A stretch of 64,000 nucleotides of DNA from Nocardia asteroides (GCF_021183625.1 NZ_CP089214.1:3410001-3474000); one strand, 5' to 3'. Shown: positions 1-9,113, counted from the first letter of the stretch. The notes: a model not told the origin generated them from the sequence alone. Translations and numbers: made by a program.

Positions 1-912
1 TCGGACTGCGTGGCCGCGGTCTTCGGCGGCTGGACCTCGTCCAGCCGCAAGGCCATGAAGCCCAAGTTCGAGAGCCTGAACTCGCTGCTCTACTACCCCG
101 TGCAGTACGAGGGGCTGGAGGACAGCAAGAACATCTTCTACACCGGCGCCACCACGAACCAGCAGATCATCCCGGCGCTGGACTACCTGAAGCAGAAGGG
201 CGTGAAGTCGCTCTACCTGGTCGGGTCGGACTACGTCTTCCCGCAGACCGCGAACCGCGAGATCAAGGCGTACGCGGCGGCGAACGGGATCGAGATCAAG
301 GGTGAGGACTACACCCCGCTCGGCTCCACCGACTTCTCCACCATCGTCAACAAGGTGCGCACCGCCGACGCGGACGCCGTCTTCAACACCCTGAACGGCG
401 ACTCCAACGTCGCCTTCTTCCGCGAGTACACCAACGCCGGGCTCAAGGCCACCGACATGCCGGTGGTCTCGGTGTCGATCGCCGAGGAGGAGGTCGCCGG
501 CATCGGCGCGCAGAACGTCGCGGGCCAGCTGACCGCCTGGAACTACTACCAGACCGTCGACTCGCCGGAGAACAAGGCGTTCGTGGCCGCGTACAAGGCC
601 GCCTTCGGCGCGGACAAGCCCACCTCGGACCCGATGGAGGCGGCGTACGCCTCGGTCTTCCTGTGGAAGAACACGGTCGAGAAGGCGAACTCGTTCGCGG
701 TCGCCGATGTGCAGGGCGCGGCCGACGGCGTCAGCTTCGCGGCGCCCGAGGGGCTGGTCACCATCGACGGCAAGAACCACCACATCACCAAGACCGCTCG
801 GATCGGCGAGATCCGCCCCGACGGCCTGATCTACACGGTCTGGGATTCGGGCACGCCGATCAAGCCGGACCCGTACCTCGAGTCCTACCCCTGGGCCGAC
901 GGCCTGAAGTAA
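1..912 (+). CDS. urtA: Urea ABC transporter substrate-binding protein UrtA (C-terminal part, cut by window edge)
   Basis: This is the extracytoplasmic urea receptor of the UrtABCDE importer. The frame is open from the first base, so only the last 303 residues are visible and the signal sequence is outside the window. What remains is a type I periplasmic-binding fold of the branched-chain amino acid/amide family. The block SDPMEAAY and the C-terminus with IRPDG and a final SYPWADGLK resemble UrtA more than LivJ. It is followed by urtB, urtC, urtD and urtE in the same direction. A very strong hairpin lies between it and urtB. Urea rather than an amino acid as substrate is inferred from family resemblance and gene order. 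Confidence 0.93.
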   Translation, partial: SDCVAAVFGGWTSSSRKAMKPKFESLNSLLYYPVQYEGLEDSKNIFYTGATTNQQIIPALDYLKQKGVKSLYLVGSDYVFPQTANREIKAYAAANGIEIKGEDYTPLGSTDFSTIVNKVRTADADAVFNTLNGDSNVAFFREYTNAGLKATDMPVVSVSIAEEEVAGIGAQNVAGQLTAWNYYQTVDSPENKAFVAAYKAAFGADKPTSDPMEAAYASVFLWKNTVEKANSFAVADVQGAADGVSFAAPEGLVTIDGKNHHITKTARIGEIRPDGLIYTVWDSGTPIKPDPYLESYPWADGLK

Positions 913-922
913 CTCCCCGACA

Positions 923-955
923 CCGGTGCGGGGCGGCGTCGCCGCCCCGCACCGG
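923..955 (+). promoter_or_regulatory. Perfect 16-bp inverted repeat between urtA and urtB
   Basis: Two 16-bp arms (CCGGTGCGGGGCGGCG and its exact complement) flank a single T, filling nearly half of the 69-bp urtA-urtB gap. No T-run follows. Such hairpins after binding-protein genes usually protect the upstream message from 3' decay or cause partial termination, so the receptor is made in excess of the permease. That role is inferred here. Confidence 0.8.
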
Positions 956-981
956 CTCGATCCCGAAGGGGGTACTCCTCG

Positions 982-1866
982 ATGGACGTCATGATCGGCC
1001 AGCTCTTCACCGGGCTGAGCCTCGGATCGATTCTCCTGCTCGCCGCGCTCGGCCTGTCGCTGACCTTCGGTCAGATGGGCGTCATCAACATGGCGCACGG
1101 CGAGTTCATCATGGCCGGCTGCTACACCACCTACGTCGTGCAGACGGTGGTCTCCTCGGCCGGCGTCTCGCTGATCATCTCGCTGGGGATCGGCTTCCTG
1201 GTCGGCGGGCTGCTCGGCGCCGCGCTGGAGATGGGGCTCATTCGCTGGATGTACGACCGGCCGCTGGACACCCTGCTGGTGACCTTCGGCGTCGGGCTCG
1301 TGCTACAGCAGCTGGCCCGCGACATCTTCGGCGCCCCGGCCAAGAACGTGCTGGTGCCGGAGTTCCTCAGCGGCGGCGTCACCATTCTCGGCGCGGTGGT
1401 GCCGAAGACCCGCATCTTCATCCTGGTGCTGGCGATCCTCGCGGTGACGGCGCTGGCCGTCGCGCTGAAGACCACCCCGCTCGGCAGGCGGATCCGGGCC
1501 GTGGTGCAGAACCGCAGCCTGGCCGAGACCAGCGGCGTCTCCAGCCGGTTCACCGATATCAGCACCTTCTTCATCGGCTCCGGGCTGGCGGGCGTGGCCG
1601 GCGTCGCGCTCACCCTGATCGGCTCCACCAGCCCGACCATCGGGCAGAGCTACCTGATCGACGCCTTCCTTGTGGTCGTGATCGGCGGGCTCGGGCAGAT
1701 CAAGGGGACGGTGATCGCCGCGTTCGCGCTCGGGCTGCTCAATTCGTTCATCGAGTACTCCACGACGGCCTCGATCGCCAAGGTGATCGTCTTCGTGCTC
1801 ATCGTGATCTTCCTGCAGGTCCGGCCGCAGGGGCTCTTCACCGTCCGGACAAGGAGTCTGGCATGA
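982..1866 (+). CDS. urtB: Urea ABC transporter permease UrtB
   Basis: First membrane subunit of the urea importer, a LivH-type permease of 294 residues with about eight hydrophobic helices. The N-terminal block LGLSLTFGQMGVINMAHGE is the characteristic start of LivH/UrtB proteins, and the GGLGQIKGT segment near residue 235 is the usual cytoplasmic contact with the ATPase. A GAAGGGGG ribosome binding site lies about 9 nt before the ATG. The stop overlaps the start of urtC as ATGA, so the two are translationally coupled. It should form the channel as a heterodimer with UrtC. Confidence 0.93.
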   Translation: MDVMIGQLFTGLSLGSILLLAALGLSLTFGQMGVINMAHGEFIMAGCYTTYVVQTVVSSAGVSLIISLGIGFLVGGLLGAALEMGLIRWMYDRPLDTLLVTFGVGLVLQQLARDIFGAPAKNVLVPEFLSGGVTILGAVVPKTRIFILVLAILAVTALAVALKTTPLGRRIRAVVQNRSLAETSGVSSRFTDISTFFIGSGLAGVAGVALTLIGSTSPTIGQSYLIDAFLVVVIGGLGQIKGTVIAAFALGLLNSFIEYSTTASIAKVIVFVLIVIFLQVRPQGLFTVRTRSLA

Positions 1867-2990
1867 CCACACTCGTACAGCGGTGGCGCGCACACTCCTC
1901 GATCGGCACGCTGGTCGGCTTCGCGGTGGCCGCCGTGCTGCTCTTCGCGGTGGCCCCGGCCGTGCTCAGCGACTTCCGGCTGAACCTGCTCGCCAAGTTC
2001 CTCTGCTTCGCCATCGTTGCGGCCGGGATCGGGCTGGCCTGGGGCCGGGGCGGCATGCTCACCCTCGGCCAGGGCGTGTTCTTCGGGATCGGCGCCTACA
2101 TCATGGCCATGCACCTGCAGATGGCCGACGCCGAGCGGCTCGGCAACGACGTGCCCGAGTTCATGGACATCTCCGGGATCAGGGAGCTGCCCGCGATCTG
2201 GGTGCCGTTCGCCTCGGCGCCGGTCGCGCTGCTCGGCATTCTCGTCATCCCCGCGCTGGTCGCGGCGGTGCTCGGGTACGGGGTGTTCAAGCGCAGGGTG
2301 AAGGGCGCGTACTTCGCGATCCTGAGCCAGGCGCTGGCGGCCGCGCTGGCGATCCTGCTCACCGGGCAGCAGGCGCTCGGCGGCTTCACCGGGCTCTCCG
2401 ATTTCCGCGCCTTCTTCGGCTTCAAGCTCTCCGACCCGGCGAACCGGCAGATGCTGTTCTTCATCGCCGCGGGCACGCTGCTCGTGGTGGTGGCGATCGT
2501 GCGCCAGCTCATGCGCAGCCGCTACGGCGAGCTGCTCGTCGCGGTGCGCGACCAGGAGGAGCGGGTCCGCTTCCTCGGCTACGACCCGGCCAACATCAAG
2601 ATCGTGGCGTACGTGGTCGCGGCGTTCTTCGCCGGGATCGCGGGGGCGCTGTTCACGCCGATCGTCGGGATCATCTCGCCCGCCGACATCGGCGTCGTTC
2701 CCTCCATCGCCTTCCTGATCGGGGTCGCGATCGGCGGCCGCACCACGCTGCTCGGGCCGGTGCTCGGCGCGATCGGCGTCGCCTGGGCGCAGACCTCGCT
2801 CTCCGAGCAGTTCCCGTCCGGCTGGACCTACCTGCAGGGCGTGCTGTTCATCGTGGTGGTCGGCTTCATCCCGGCCGGGCTGGCCGGGATCTGGCCGATG
2901 CTCAAGGGCCGCGTCGACTTCGGGCGGTTCCGGCCCAAGCCGGAGCCGGAGCCCGCGGCCCCCGAACGAGAGAAGGTGGCGGCGCCATGA
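1863..2990 (+). CDS. urtC: Urea ABC transporter permease UrtC
   Basis: Second membrane subunit, LivM-like, 375 residues with about ten hydrophobic segments. GMLTLGQGVFFGIGAY near residues 60-75 is the LivM/UrtC signature, and VRDQEERVRFLGYD near residue 230 is the cytoplasmic loop that docks on the ATPase. The start ATG overlaps the urtB stop by 4 nt; an open frame extends much further upstream but has no family similarity. The C-terminus is proline- and glutamate-rich. Its stop in turn overlaps the urtD ATG, continuing the coupled operon. Confidence 0.93.
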   Translation: MTTLVQRWRAHSSIGTLVGFAVAAVLLFAVAPAVLSDFRLNLLAKFLCFAIVAAGIGLAWGRGGMLTLGQGVFFGIGAYIMAMHLQMADAERLGNDVPEFMDISGIRELPAIWVPFASAPVALLGILVIPALVAAVLGYGVFKRRVKGAYFAILSQALAAALAILLTGQQALGGFTGLSDFRAFFGFKLSDPANRQMLFFIAAGTLLVVVAIVRQLMRSRYGELLVAVRDQEERVRFLGYDPANIKIVAYVVAAFFAGIAGALFTPIVGIISPADIGVVPSIAFLIGVAIGGRTTLLGPVLGAIGVAWAQTSLSEQFPSGWTYLQGVLFIVVVGFIPAGLAGIWPMLKGRVDFGRFRPKPEPEPAAPEREKVAAP

Positions 2991-3826
2991 GTGCACCGGC
3001 CAAGGCGGGGATGTCCGCCGAGTACCTGGAGGTGCGCGGCCTCTCGGTGAGCTTCGACGGCTTCAAGGCCGTCACCGAGGTGGATCTCACCGTGCTGCAG
3101 GGCGACCTGCGCTTCCTGATCGGCCCGAACGGCGCGGGCAAGACCACCCTGATCGACGCCATCACCGGCCTCGTGCCCGGCACCGGGTCGGTGCAGAAGA
3201 CCGGGGTCGAGCTGCTCGGCAAGAAGGTGCACCAGATCGCGCGCGCCGGGATCGGCAGGACCTTCCAGACGGCGAGCGTGTTCGAGCAGCTCACCGTCCT
3301 GCAGAACCTGGACATCGCGGCGGGCGCGGGCCGCTCGGCGCTGACGCTGCTTCGCACCCGCAAGGGGGTGCTGCCCGCCATCGAGGAGGCGCTGGAGACC
3401 ACCGGCCTCACCGCGCTGCGGGACAAGCCGGCCGGGGTGCTCGCGCACGGCCAGAAGCAGTGGCTGGAGATCGGCATGCTGCTGGTGCAGAACGCCACCG
3501 TGCTGCTGCTGGACGAGCCGGTCGCCGGGATGAGCGCCGAGGAGCGCGAGGAGACCGGCAACCTGCTGCGCCGGATCGGCGGCGAGCGGGTCGTCGTCGT
3601 GGTCGAGCACGACATGGATTTCATGCGCGCCTTCGCCAACTCGGTGACGGTGCTGGCCGGCGGCAAGCTGCTCAGCGAGGGCAGCGTCGAGCAGGTGCAG
3701 GCCGACCCGAAGGTGCAGGAGGTGTACCTCGGCACAGCCGCCGAGATCGACAGCACCGGAGCCGATCTGAGCGATGTCACGGTGATCGCCGTGGAGGAGG
3801 AGACCGACGATGCTCGAGCTCGATGA
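2987..3826 (+). CDS. urtD: Urea ABC transporter ATP-binding protein UrtD
   Basis: Cytoplasmic ATPase of the LivG/UrtD class, 279 residues. Walker A is GPNGAGKTT, Walker B is VLLLDEP, and the H-loop is in VVVEHDMDFMRAF. The position of the usual LSGGQ signature reads LAHGQKQWLEIG, the variant typical of UrtD. The ATG overlaps the urtC stop (ATGA). The last 17 bases overlap urtE in another frame. It should pair with UrtE to power urea uptake. Confidence 0.93.
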   Translation: MSAPAKAGMSAEYLEVRGLSVSFDGFKAVTEVDLTVLQGDLRFLIGPNGAGKTTLIDAITGLVPGTGSVQKTGVELLGKKVHQIARAGIGRTFQTASVFEQLTVLQNLDIAAGAGRSALTLLRTRKGVLPAIEEALETTGLTALRDKPAGVLAHGQKQWLEIGMLLVQNATVLLLDEPVAGMSAEEREETGNLLRRIGGERVVVVVEHDMDFMRAFANSVTVLAGGKLLSEGSVEQVQADPKVQEVYLGTAAEIDSTGADLSDVTVIAVEEETDDARAR

Positions 3827-4502
3827 CGTGCGCTCCGGCTACGGCCGCACCGAGGTGATCCACGGCGCCACGCTGACCGTCCCCGACGACAGCGTGGTGG
3901 CGGTGATGGGCCACAACGGCGCGGGCAAGACCACCCTGCTGCGCACCGCGGTCGGGCTGATCGGGGTGAAATCCGGGCGGATCACCTTCGACGGCGAGAC
4001 CATCACCAAGCTCGCCCCCTCCAAGCGGGTGCGCCGCGGCATCGCCTACGTGCCGCAGGGGCAGCAGAGCTTCGGCCAGCTCAGCACCATGGAGAACCTC
4101 CAGGTGGTGGCGGACGGCCGCAAGCGCGGCAAGGCGCTGATCGACGAGGCGCTCGACCTCTTCCCCGCGCTGCGCGAACTACTACCGCGCAAGGCCGGGC
4201 TGCTCTCCGGCGGCCAGCGCCAGCAGCTCGCCATCGCGCGGGCGCTGATCACCGAGCCGAAGCTGCTCATCCTGGACGAGCCGACCGAGGGCATCCAGCC
4301 CTCGGTGGTGGCCGAGATCGAACGCACCATCATCGAGCTGACCGGGCGCGGCGGGCTGAGCGTACTGCTGGTCGAGCAGCACATCGGCTTCGCGCTGCAG
4401 GCGGCGCAGCACTACTACGTGCTGCAGTCCGGCCGGATCAGCTCCAGCGGGGAGGGTGGGGCAGCCGCGGAGACCGCGGTCCGCTCCGCCATGGCGATCT
4501 GA
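3810..4502 (+). CDS. urtE: Urea ABC transporter ATP-binding protein UrtE
   Basis: Second ATPase, LivF/UrtE class, 230 residues. Walker A is GHNGAGKTT, the signature is LLSGGQRQQLAIAR, Walker B is LLILDEPTEG followed by IQPSVV, a phrase characteristic of UrtE, and the H-loop is in LLVEQHIGFAL. A GGAGGAGGAG stretch inside the end of urtD gives a strong ribosome binding site. The C-terminal tail after residue 215 is alanine-rich. Only 8 nt separate its stop from the following GntR gene, so the regulator is probably on the same message. Confidence 0.93.
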   Translation: MLELDDVRSGYGRTEVIHGATLTVPDDSVVAVMGHNGAGKTTLLRTAVGLIGVKSGRITFDGETITKLAPSKRVRRGIAYVPQGQQSFGQLSTMENLQVVADGRKRGKALIDEALDLFPALRELLPRKAGLLSGGQRQQLAIARALITEPKLLILDEPTEGIQPSVVAEIERTIIELTGRGGLSVLLVEQHIGFALQAAQHYYVLQSGRISSSGEGGAAAETAVRSAMAI

Positions 4503-4510
4503 GCGCTGCG

Positions 4511-5296
4511 ATGGCGCGGATTCCGCTGCGCGAGCAGGTCTACGACGCACTGCGGCGTGACCTCGCGGGCGGTGCGCTGCCCGCCACCGAGCGGCTCCGC
4601 GAGGAGCGGCTGGCCGCCGGGTACGGCGTCTCCCGCACCCCCGTGCGGGAGGCACTGGCCCGGCTGCTCGCCGACGGGCTGGTGCAGCGGCACGCCGACG
4701 GGCTGTACCCGTTCCGGCCCCGGCTCGATGAGCTGGACAACCTGTACGAGCTGCGCATCGTGCTGGAGGCGCGCGGGTTGCAGCGGGCGCTGCCCGGCCC
4801 CACCGCCGGAGCCGTCGCCGCATCCGGTACGGCCGACCCCGGCGTCATCGGCACGTTCGGGGCCGACGAACCGCCGGACGCGGGCGAAACCGCGGCGACT
4901 CTGCCCCGGCACGACCTCACGGCGGTACGGGCCGAACTCGCGGTGTGGCATGTGCTGCGCGACGAACCGCCCGAACCGGGGCCCGCGCTCGTCGCCGCGG
5001 ACGAGCGGTTCCACCTGACGCTGCTGCGCGCGGCGGGCAACCCGGCGCTGGCCGACGCGCTGCACACCGTCTACGAGCGGGTGCGCCCGGTGCGCACCAT
5101 GGACCTGCCCAACCCGGAGCGGATCGCGGTGATGACCGCCGAGCACATCGCGGTCGCCGAGCACCTGCTCGCCGGCGAACTGGACGCCGCGCTGCGCGCG
5201 CTCACCACCCACATCGACACCTCGCGCGCGCACGTCCGGCTCCGCGCCGAGCAGGCCCTGGAGTACACGAAACTGGCGCGCGCCGTGCGGGACTGA
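4511..5296 (+). CDS. GntR-family transcriptional regulator, FCD type
   Basis: One-component DNA-binding regulator of 261 residues. Residues 1-70 form the winged HTH of GntR proteins (LREQVYDALRRDLAGG, then GVSRTPVREALARL). The rest is an all-helical FCD ligand domain with the His/Asp/Arg-rich elements usually involved in metal and organic acid binding. A low-complexity Ala/Gly/Pro stretch near residues 98-135 interrupts the domain. It starts 8 nt after urtE, so it may control nitrogen uptake, but the effector is unknown. Its stop abuts the stop of the convergent gene with no spacing. Confidence 0.88.
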   Translation: MARIPLREQVYDALRRDLAGGALPATERLREERLAAGYGVSRTPVREALARLLADGLVQRHADGLYPFRPRLDELDNLYELRIVLEARGLQRALPGPTAGAVAASGTADPGVIGTFGADEPPDAGETAATLPRHDLTAVRAELAVWHVLRDEPPEPGPALVAADERFHLTLLRAAGNPALADALHTVYERVRPVRTMDLPNPERIAVMTAEHIAVAEHLLAGELDAALRALTTHIDTSRAHVRLRAEQALEYTKLARAVRD

Positions 5297-7981
5297 CTAA
5301 TCGTCGGTCTGCGGACACCAATCCTCGGACGGCTGCTCGGGATCGGGTGGTCCACAATATCCGCGGAAATCCGGAACGACCTCGCCACTCATCACGTGCA
5401 CGACGGTGATGGGCTTGTTCAGCGGAACGTTCCTGGCGATGTCGCCGCCGTAGTCGATGGTCCCGGTCACGCCTTCCAGCGCTTTGCTCGGCTGGCCGTC
5501 GTCCTGGTGCGGCGTGTGGATAGCGGTGATCTCGCGCCAGACGGCACCCGTGCTGAGCGGAATCGGCGGCTGTGAGTCGTGCAGGTACGTGGCCGCGGTG
5601 ATGAGCACCTGTGTGGCGTCGTAGGCCAATGGCCCGTACGGGTCGGACGGCGGGCCGCTGTCGGGCGGCTCGAAAGCGAACAGTGTGTTCCAGGGCTCGT
5701 AGTAGTCCTGGGCGGCGCCTGCTCCGATGGCATCGTTGGCGAAGGACAGATAGTAGTAGGGAATCGCGCGCGTCCGGGTGCGCATAGCGTCATCGGCGAC
5801 ATGGTTGGCGATATCGTCATCGCCGATGAGCAAGCTGTCCTTGCCGCCGCACCCTTCCGCGCCGGAGATGAACTCCTCGAAATCGGCGCCGCGAGCGGCG
5901 AAGAACGTCACCCCCCGATAACCACCACAGATGTCCCGCCCCGCGGCGCCTGCATTGAGCTGGCCGGTTATACCGGGAGGGGCGAAGGCGACCGACTTGA
6001 CGGCGAATCCGAGAGCCTCGAATTCCTCGCGGGCATCCTGATACAGATTCGAACTGTAGATATCGTCCTCATCGCTGGAGTAGTAGATGCGAACCGTTCT
6101 CGGCCGGTTCTCCTCGCGCACCAGCCGATCGGCGAAGGCCGCCGCGACCTGGGCTTCACGCCTGTTGCTCGGGGCCACCTGGAAATACAGCGGTGACGAC
6201 TGCGCGAGCGTGTCCGCGGACAGCGTGGAACTCACCATGGGCACCCCCATCCGCGACAGCTCGTGGATCAGGGTCAGGACGGTCCCCCTGCTCTGGTCCA
6301 GTCCCACCACTCCGACCACGGTCGGATCGCGGCGCAGGAGGGCACGCAGCGGCTCGACGAGCCGGTGTCCCTGGTCCAATTCCTTGCCCGCGTTCGCGAG
6401 CAGCACTTTGACCAGCGGCGTCGAAGCCGGGCCGCTCAGTTGCCGAGCCTGTGCGACCGCAACTCCCTCGATGGACTTGCGCGGCCCCGCCGAGACGCTC
6501 GCGTCTCCGGCCGGTGCGGTGAATCCCTCCAGAACGACGATCGTGATGAACGGCCGAGCAGGGTTGATGCGGTGCAGGTGCTCGGCTTGCCTGTTCTGGT
6601 CGGCGATCACGACTTCGACCTTTCGGAAGGCGTCGTCGGAGGGCAGGAAGGAGAACGAGCCATCGCTGATCCCCGCGCATTCACTGCCGGTCCAGATCAG
6701 ATCTCGGTTACGCGAGCCGCAGTGCCTGTCCCATTGTGCGTCCTGCCACCACAGCGCTGTTCCGGCCGCCAGGGCGATGACGACGGCAGGCACCCCGATC
6801 CGGATCCATCGGCTCAACCACCATGCCGGGCGCACCCGCTCGGCGAAAGTGTTGCTCGTTAACCATTTTCGCCCCGTGTCGGCCGCGGGTATCCAGATGG
6901 GCAGAAACCACGCCGTCTCCCGTCGTCGCCGTCGGTCGTCGTGCAGTGCGTTACGCCAGCTCAGATATGCGGCGCCGGCCTCGGCCGCATCGTAGTGAAG
7001 CCTGGCCGCATCCTTGGTTGCCGCATCCGGCGGTACCGTGTGGGAGGCGGCGATCACCAGCAGCGGGTCGAAAAGTCCGGTTTGATTTCGTACGGTATTG
7101 ATGGATTTCAGCAAGGAGAAGCCGCCGTTGCCCGCATCGACATTGTCGACCAGCAGCACGGGGTAGACCGTTTCGCGCCGCCGCCACACCTGCCAGAACC
7201 TCAGCCGGTAAGCCCGGCGGAGATCTTCGAGAAAGGCGTGGACCAGCAGGAGTTGTACGGAATCCAGATCCTCTTTCTTCCATTCGTCCCGGGTCAGACG
7301 GCTGGCAAACCGCACGAATGTCCTCGACAGCCTCGGCGCGAGGTAGGGCTGGCGTATGAACCAGCGATAGCGGCCGGACAGCACAGGCACCCGCCCGGTC
7401 ACCGCCACCTGGAATGTCACGAAGGTCAGCAGCCGCAGAAACAACAGCGATGCCCGCCACCACCAGGTGTCGCTGCGACTTTCATCCTCGGTGCGCTGTA
7501 TCCAGTGGTCGACCCGAACCTTGAGGCCCTGCTGCAGCAACAGCAGCCGCATCGTCCGGTCCGGGTGGCGGTCGTTACCGTCGACTTCCTGATCCATCAG
7601 CCACTGCAGCAGCGTGAGTCGCTCGAATCGCAACCGCGGCCCCCGGACATCGGGATTTTTCACGAAGTTCGACGTCGCCACATCCAGGACGTCGCGGACG
7701 CGAGCGACAGATTCCGTCGTCGCGTTCGCCGTACCCTCCGAGCGGGAGAGCTCTAGATAGCTGCGGCGCAGATCGCTCGGATACTTCGATCTGAGATTGT
7801 CATCGATGGTCTGGAGAACTTTGTCGGGATCTTCGTCCCGAACCAGCCACAACATCGGCAGCCCCCGACGATCGGTGTCCCGTGCCCCCGATGACTCCGG
7901 CCGGCGATCACCGACCCGCGGCCGTCGGCACAGCTGGTCGATGACGTCGAAAAGCCCTGCACCGTCAGTAATTTTCCGCAT
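5297..7981 (-). CDS. Membrane protein: cytosolic NTPase-like region fused to an exported type I solute-binding domain
   Basis: Not assignable to a named function. With the ATG at 7981 the product has 894 residues; GAGGGGGC lies 5 nt upstream of this ATG, whereas the longer frame to 8152 lacks such a site. Residues 1-390 look cytosolic. They are rich in Arg and Trp and contain VYPVLLVDNVD (about 272-282), resembling a Walker B strand, then PLLVIAASH, like a sensor strand, but I find no P-loop. One hydrophobic helix lies at about 393-413. Residues 455-880 resemble the branched-chain amino acid/amide receptor fold (VVGVVGLDQSRGT, PMVSSTLSAD, YFQVAPSNRREAQ). The protein would therefore display a receptor outside and a signalling or ATPase-like module inside. 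GC content is lower than in flanking genes. It may be a ligand-sensing STAND-like protein; this is inference. Confidence 0.75.
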   Translation of the reverse strand: MRKITDGAGLFDVIDQLCRRPRVGDRRPESSGARDTDRRGLPMLWLVRDEDPDKVLQTIDDNLRSKYPSDLRRSYLELSRSEGTANATTESVARVRDVLDVATSNFVKNPDVRGPRLRFERLTLLQWLMDQEVDGNDRHPDRTMRLLLLQQGLKVRVDHWIQRTEDESRSDTWWWRASLLFLRLLTFVTFQVAVTGRVPVLSGRYRWFIRQPYLAPRLSRTFVRFASRLTRDEWKKEDLDSVQLLLVHAFLEDLRRAYRLRFWQVWRRRETVYPVLLVDNVDAGNGGFSLLKSINTVRNQTGLFDPLLVIAASHTVPPDAATKDAARLHYDAAEAGAAYLSWRNALHDDRRRRRETAWFLPIWIPAADTGRKWLTSNTFAERVRPAWWLSRWIRIGVPAVVIALAAGTALWWQDAQWDRHCGSRNRDLIWTGSECAGISDGSFSFLPSDDAFRKVEVVIADQNRQAEHLHRINPARPFITIVVLEGFTAPAGDASVSAGPRKSIEGVAVAQARQLSGPASTPLVKVLLANAGKELDQGHRLVEPLRALLRRDPTVVGVVGLDQSRGTVLTLIHELSRMGVPMVSSTLSADTLAQSSPLYFQVAPSNRREAQVAAAFADRLVREENRPRTVRIYYSSDEDDIYSSNLYQDAREEFEALGFAVKSVAFAPPGITGQLNAGAAGRDICGGYRGVTFFAARGADFEEFISGAEGCGGKDSLLIGDDDIANHVADDAMRTRTRAIPYYYLSFANDAIGAGAAQDYYEPWNTLFAFEPPDSGPPSDPYGPLAYDATQVLITAATYLHDSQPPIPLSTGAVWREITAIHTPHQDDGQPSKALEGVTGTIDYGGDIARNVPLNKPITVVHVMSGEVVPDFRGYCGPPDPEQPSEDWCPQTDD

Positions 7982-8199
7982 TTTTTGCCCCCTCGGCAAC
8001 CTGACCGCCCCCGCAGGCACCACCGAACGCGAACCGGCTTCGCTGATCCCTGACCCCATCGATCCTACGGCCGAATTCATCGTGCACAGCGTGAACGGAT
8101 CAAACCAATCACGTTGGGACAGTGCCCGAAAGGGCGGAAGTCGCGGTCGCACTTCGGCCCGGCCCCGGCGCGACGTCGGCGATGGTGACGAGCATCACC

Positions 8200-9093
8200 T
8201 CAGCAGTCGGGTTGCAGCGGGAAGCAGGCCGGTGGCCGGGTGCTGGAGGCGGGCCCCGGAGTGCTGGTGGCGCTGGGCGCGACCGGCTCACCGGTGTCGC
8301 CGTCGTCGTGGATCAGCGCGGTCGCGACCACCCCGAAGACCACGAAGAGCCCGAGCAGCGCCGCCAGGATGATGGCCCAGGTGGTGCTGCGGTGGTGCCG
8401 ATGCGGTTCGCGCGGGGTCGGCGCGACCCGGGGCACCACCGGCGGCGGGATCACCGACGGCCGCTGCTGCTCCGGGGCCTGGTCGAAGCCGGCGGCGAGC
8501 AGCTCGGCGCGCGGCGGCACCGCCTCCCCCGCGCCGAGTTCCCGGCAGGCGCCGAGCACCCCGTCGGCGGTCCAGGTGCGCGGCCCCTTCGCGAAGTTCT
8601 CCAGGTAGATGCGGAGTTCGGTGGTGTCGGCTGCATTGCCGACCACCACGTCCAGCCCCGGCCGCAGCGTGGTGCGGGCCGGGCGCACCACCACCCCGCG
8701 GAACGGGACGAGCACCGCCGCCCCGCAGACGTGGCCGGGGTCGCGCAGCCCGCGTTCCAGCGCCGCGCGCACCGCGTACGCGCTCTGCTCCACCCGGTCC
8801 GCGAGGTCGCCCGAGCCCTGCAGCTCCAGGTCCAGCGGGGAATCGCTGATCAGCCAGGGCTTTCCGGGCACAGCCGTGAGGATGCCGCTCTGCCTGCGCC
8901 GGAAGCCGAAGACCTCGAGCACGGTCAGCCCGGTCGGGGTGAAGAGCACCGCCCCGACCCGCCGGGCGCCGCCGCTCTCCCCGATCGGCACGTCGACCAG
9001 GGCGAGCCCGGTGGACGGCAGGGCGCCGAGAGATTCCGCGAATTCCCGCTCGGCGCCGGAGAGTTCCGCCCCGGGCCGTACCCGCACCAGCAT
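8200..9093 (-). CDS. Membrane protein with NERD-like N-terminal domain
   Basis: 297 residues. The N-terminal 190 residues resemble NERD (nuclease-related) domains: VGAVLFTPTGLTVLEVFGF corresponds to the strand of the fold that normally ends in the E-V-K catalytic signature, and a Q-S/A-rich helix follows. The catalytic Lys is replaced (EVF), so nuclease activity is doubtful. A Pro/His-rich linker leads to one membrane helix (about residues 238-260) and a Thr/Ser/Pro-rich tail with two cysteines, presumably outside the cell. A GGGGGGA ribosome binding site precedes the ATG. Function unknown. Confidence 0.65.
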   Translation of the reverse strand: MLVRVRPGAELSGAEREFAESLGALPSTGLALVDVPIGESGGARRVGAVLFTPTGLTVLEVFGFRRRQSGILTAVPGKPWLISDSPLDLELQGSGDLADRVEQSAYAVRAALERGLRDPGHVCGAAVLVPFRGVVVRPARTTLRPGLDVVVGNAADTTELRIYLENFAKGPRTWTADGVLGACRELGAGEAVPPRAELLAAGFDQAPEQQRPSVIPPPVVPRVAPTPREPHRHHRSTTWAIILAALLGLFVVFGVVATALIHDDGDTGEPVAPSATSTPGPASSTRPPACFPLQPDC

Positions 9094-9113
9094 GAGGTTG
9101 TCCCCCCGAAGAT

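Noticed and set aside
663-2990. Very long open frames overlapping known genes (for example a 775-codon frame through urtB/urtC, a 1482-codon frame at 33154-37602 and a 1309-codon frame at 39831-43760)
   Set aside because: High GC leaves other frames open by chance. These translations are Arg/Gly/Pro/Ala-rich without family motifs and lie over well-supported genes; only the part that starts at the overlapping ATG of urtC is real.
5297-7981. Fifth-type substrate-binding protein of an additional ABC importer
   Set aside because: No signal peptide at the N-terminus, the binding domain follows a long cytosolic region and membrane helix, and no permease or ATPase gene accompanies it.
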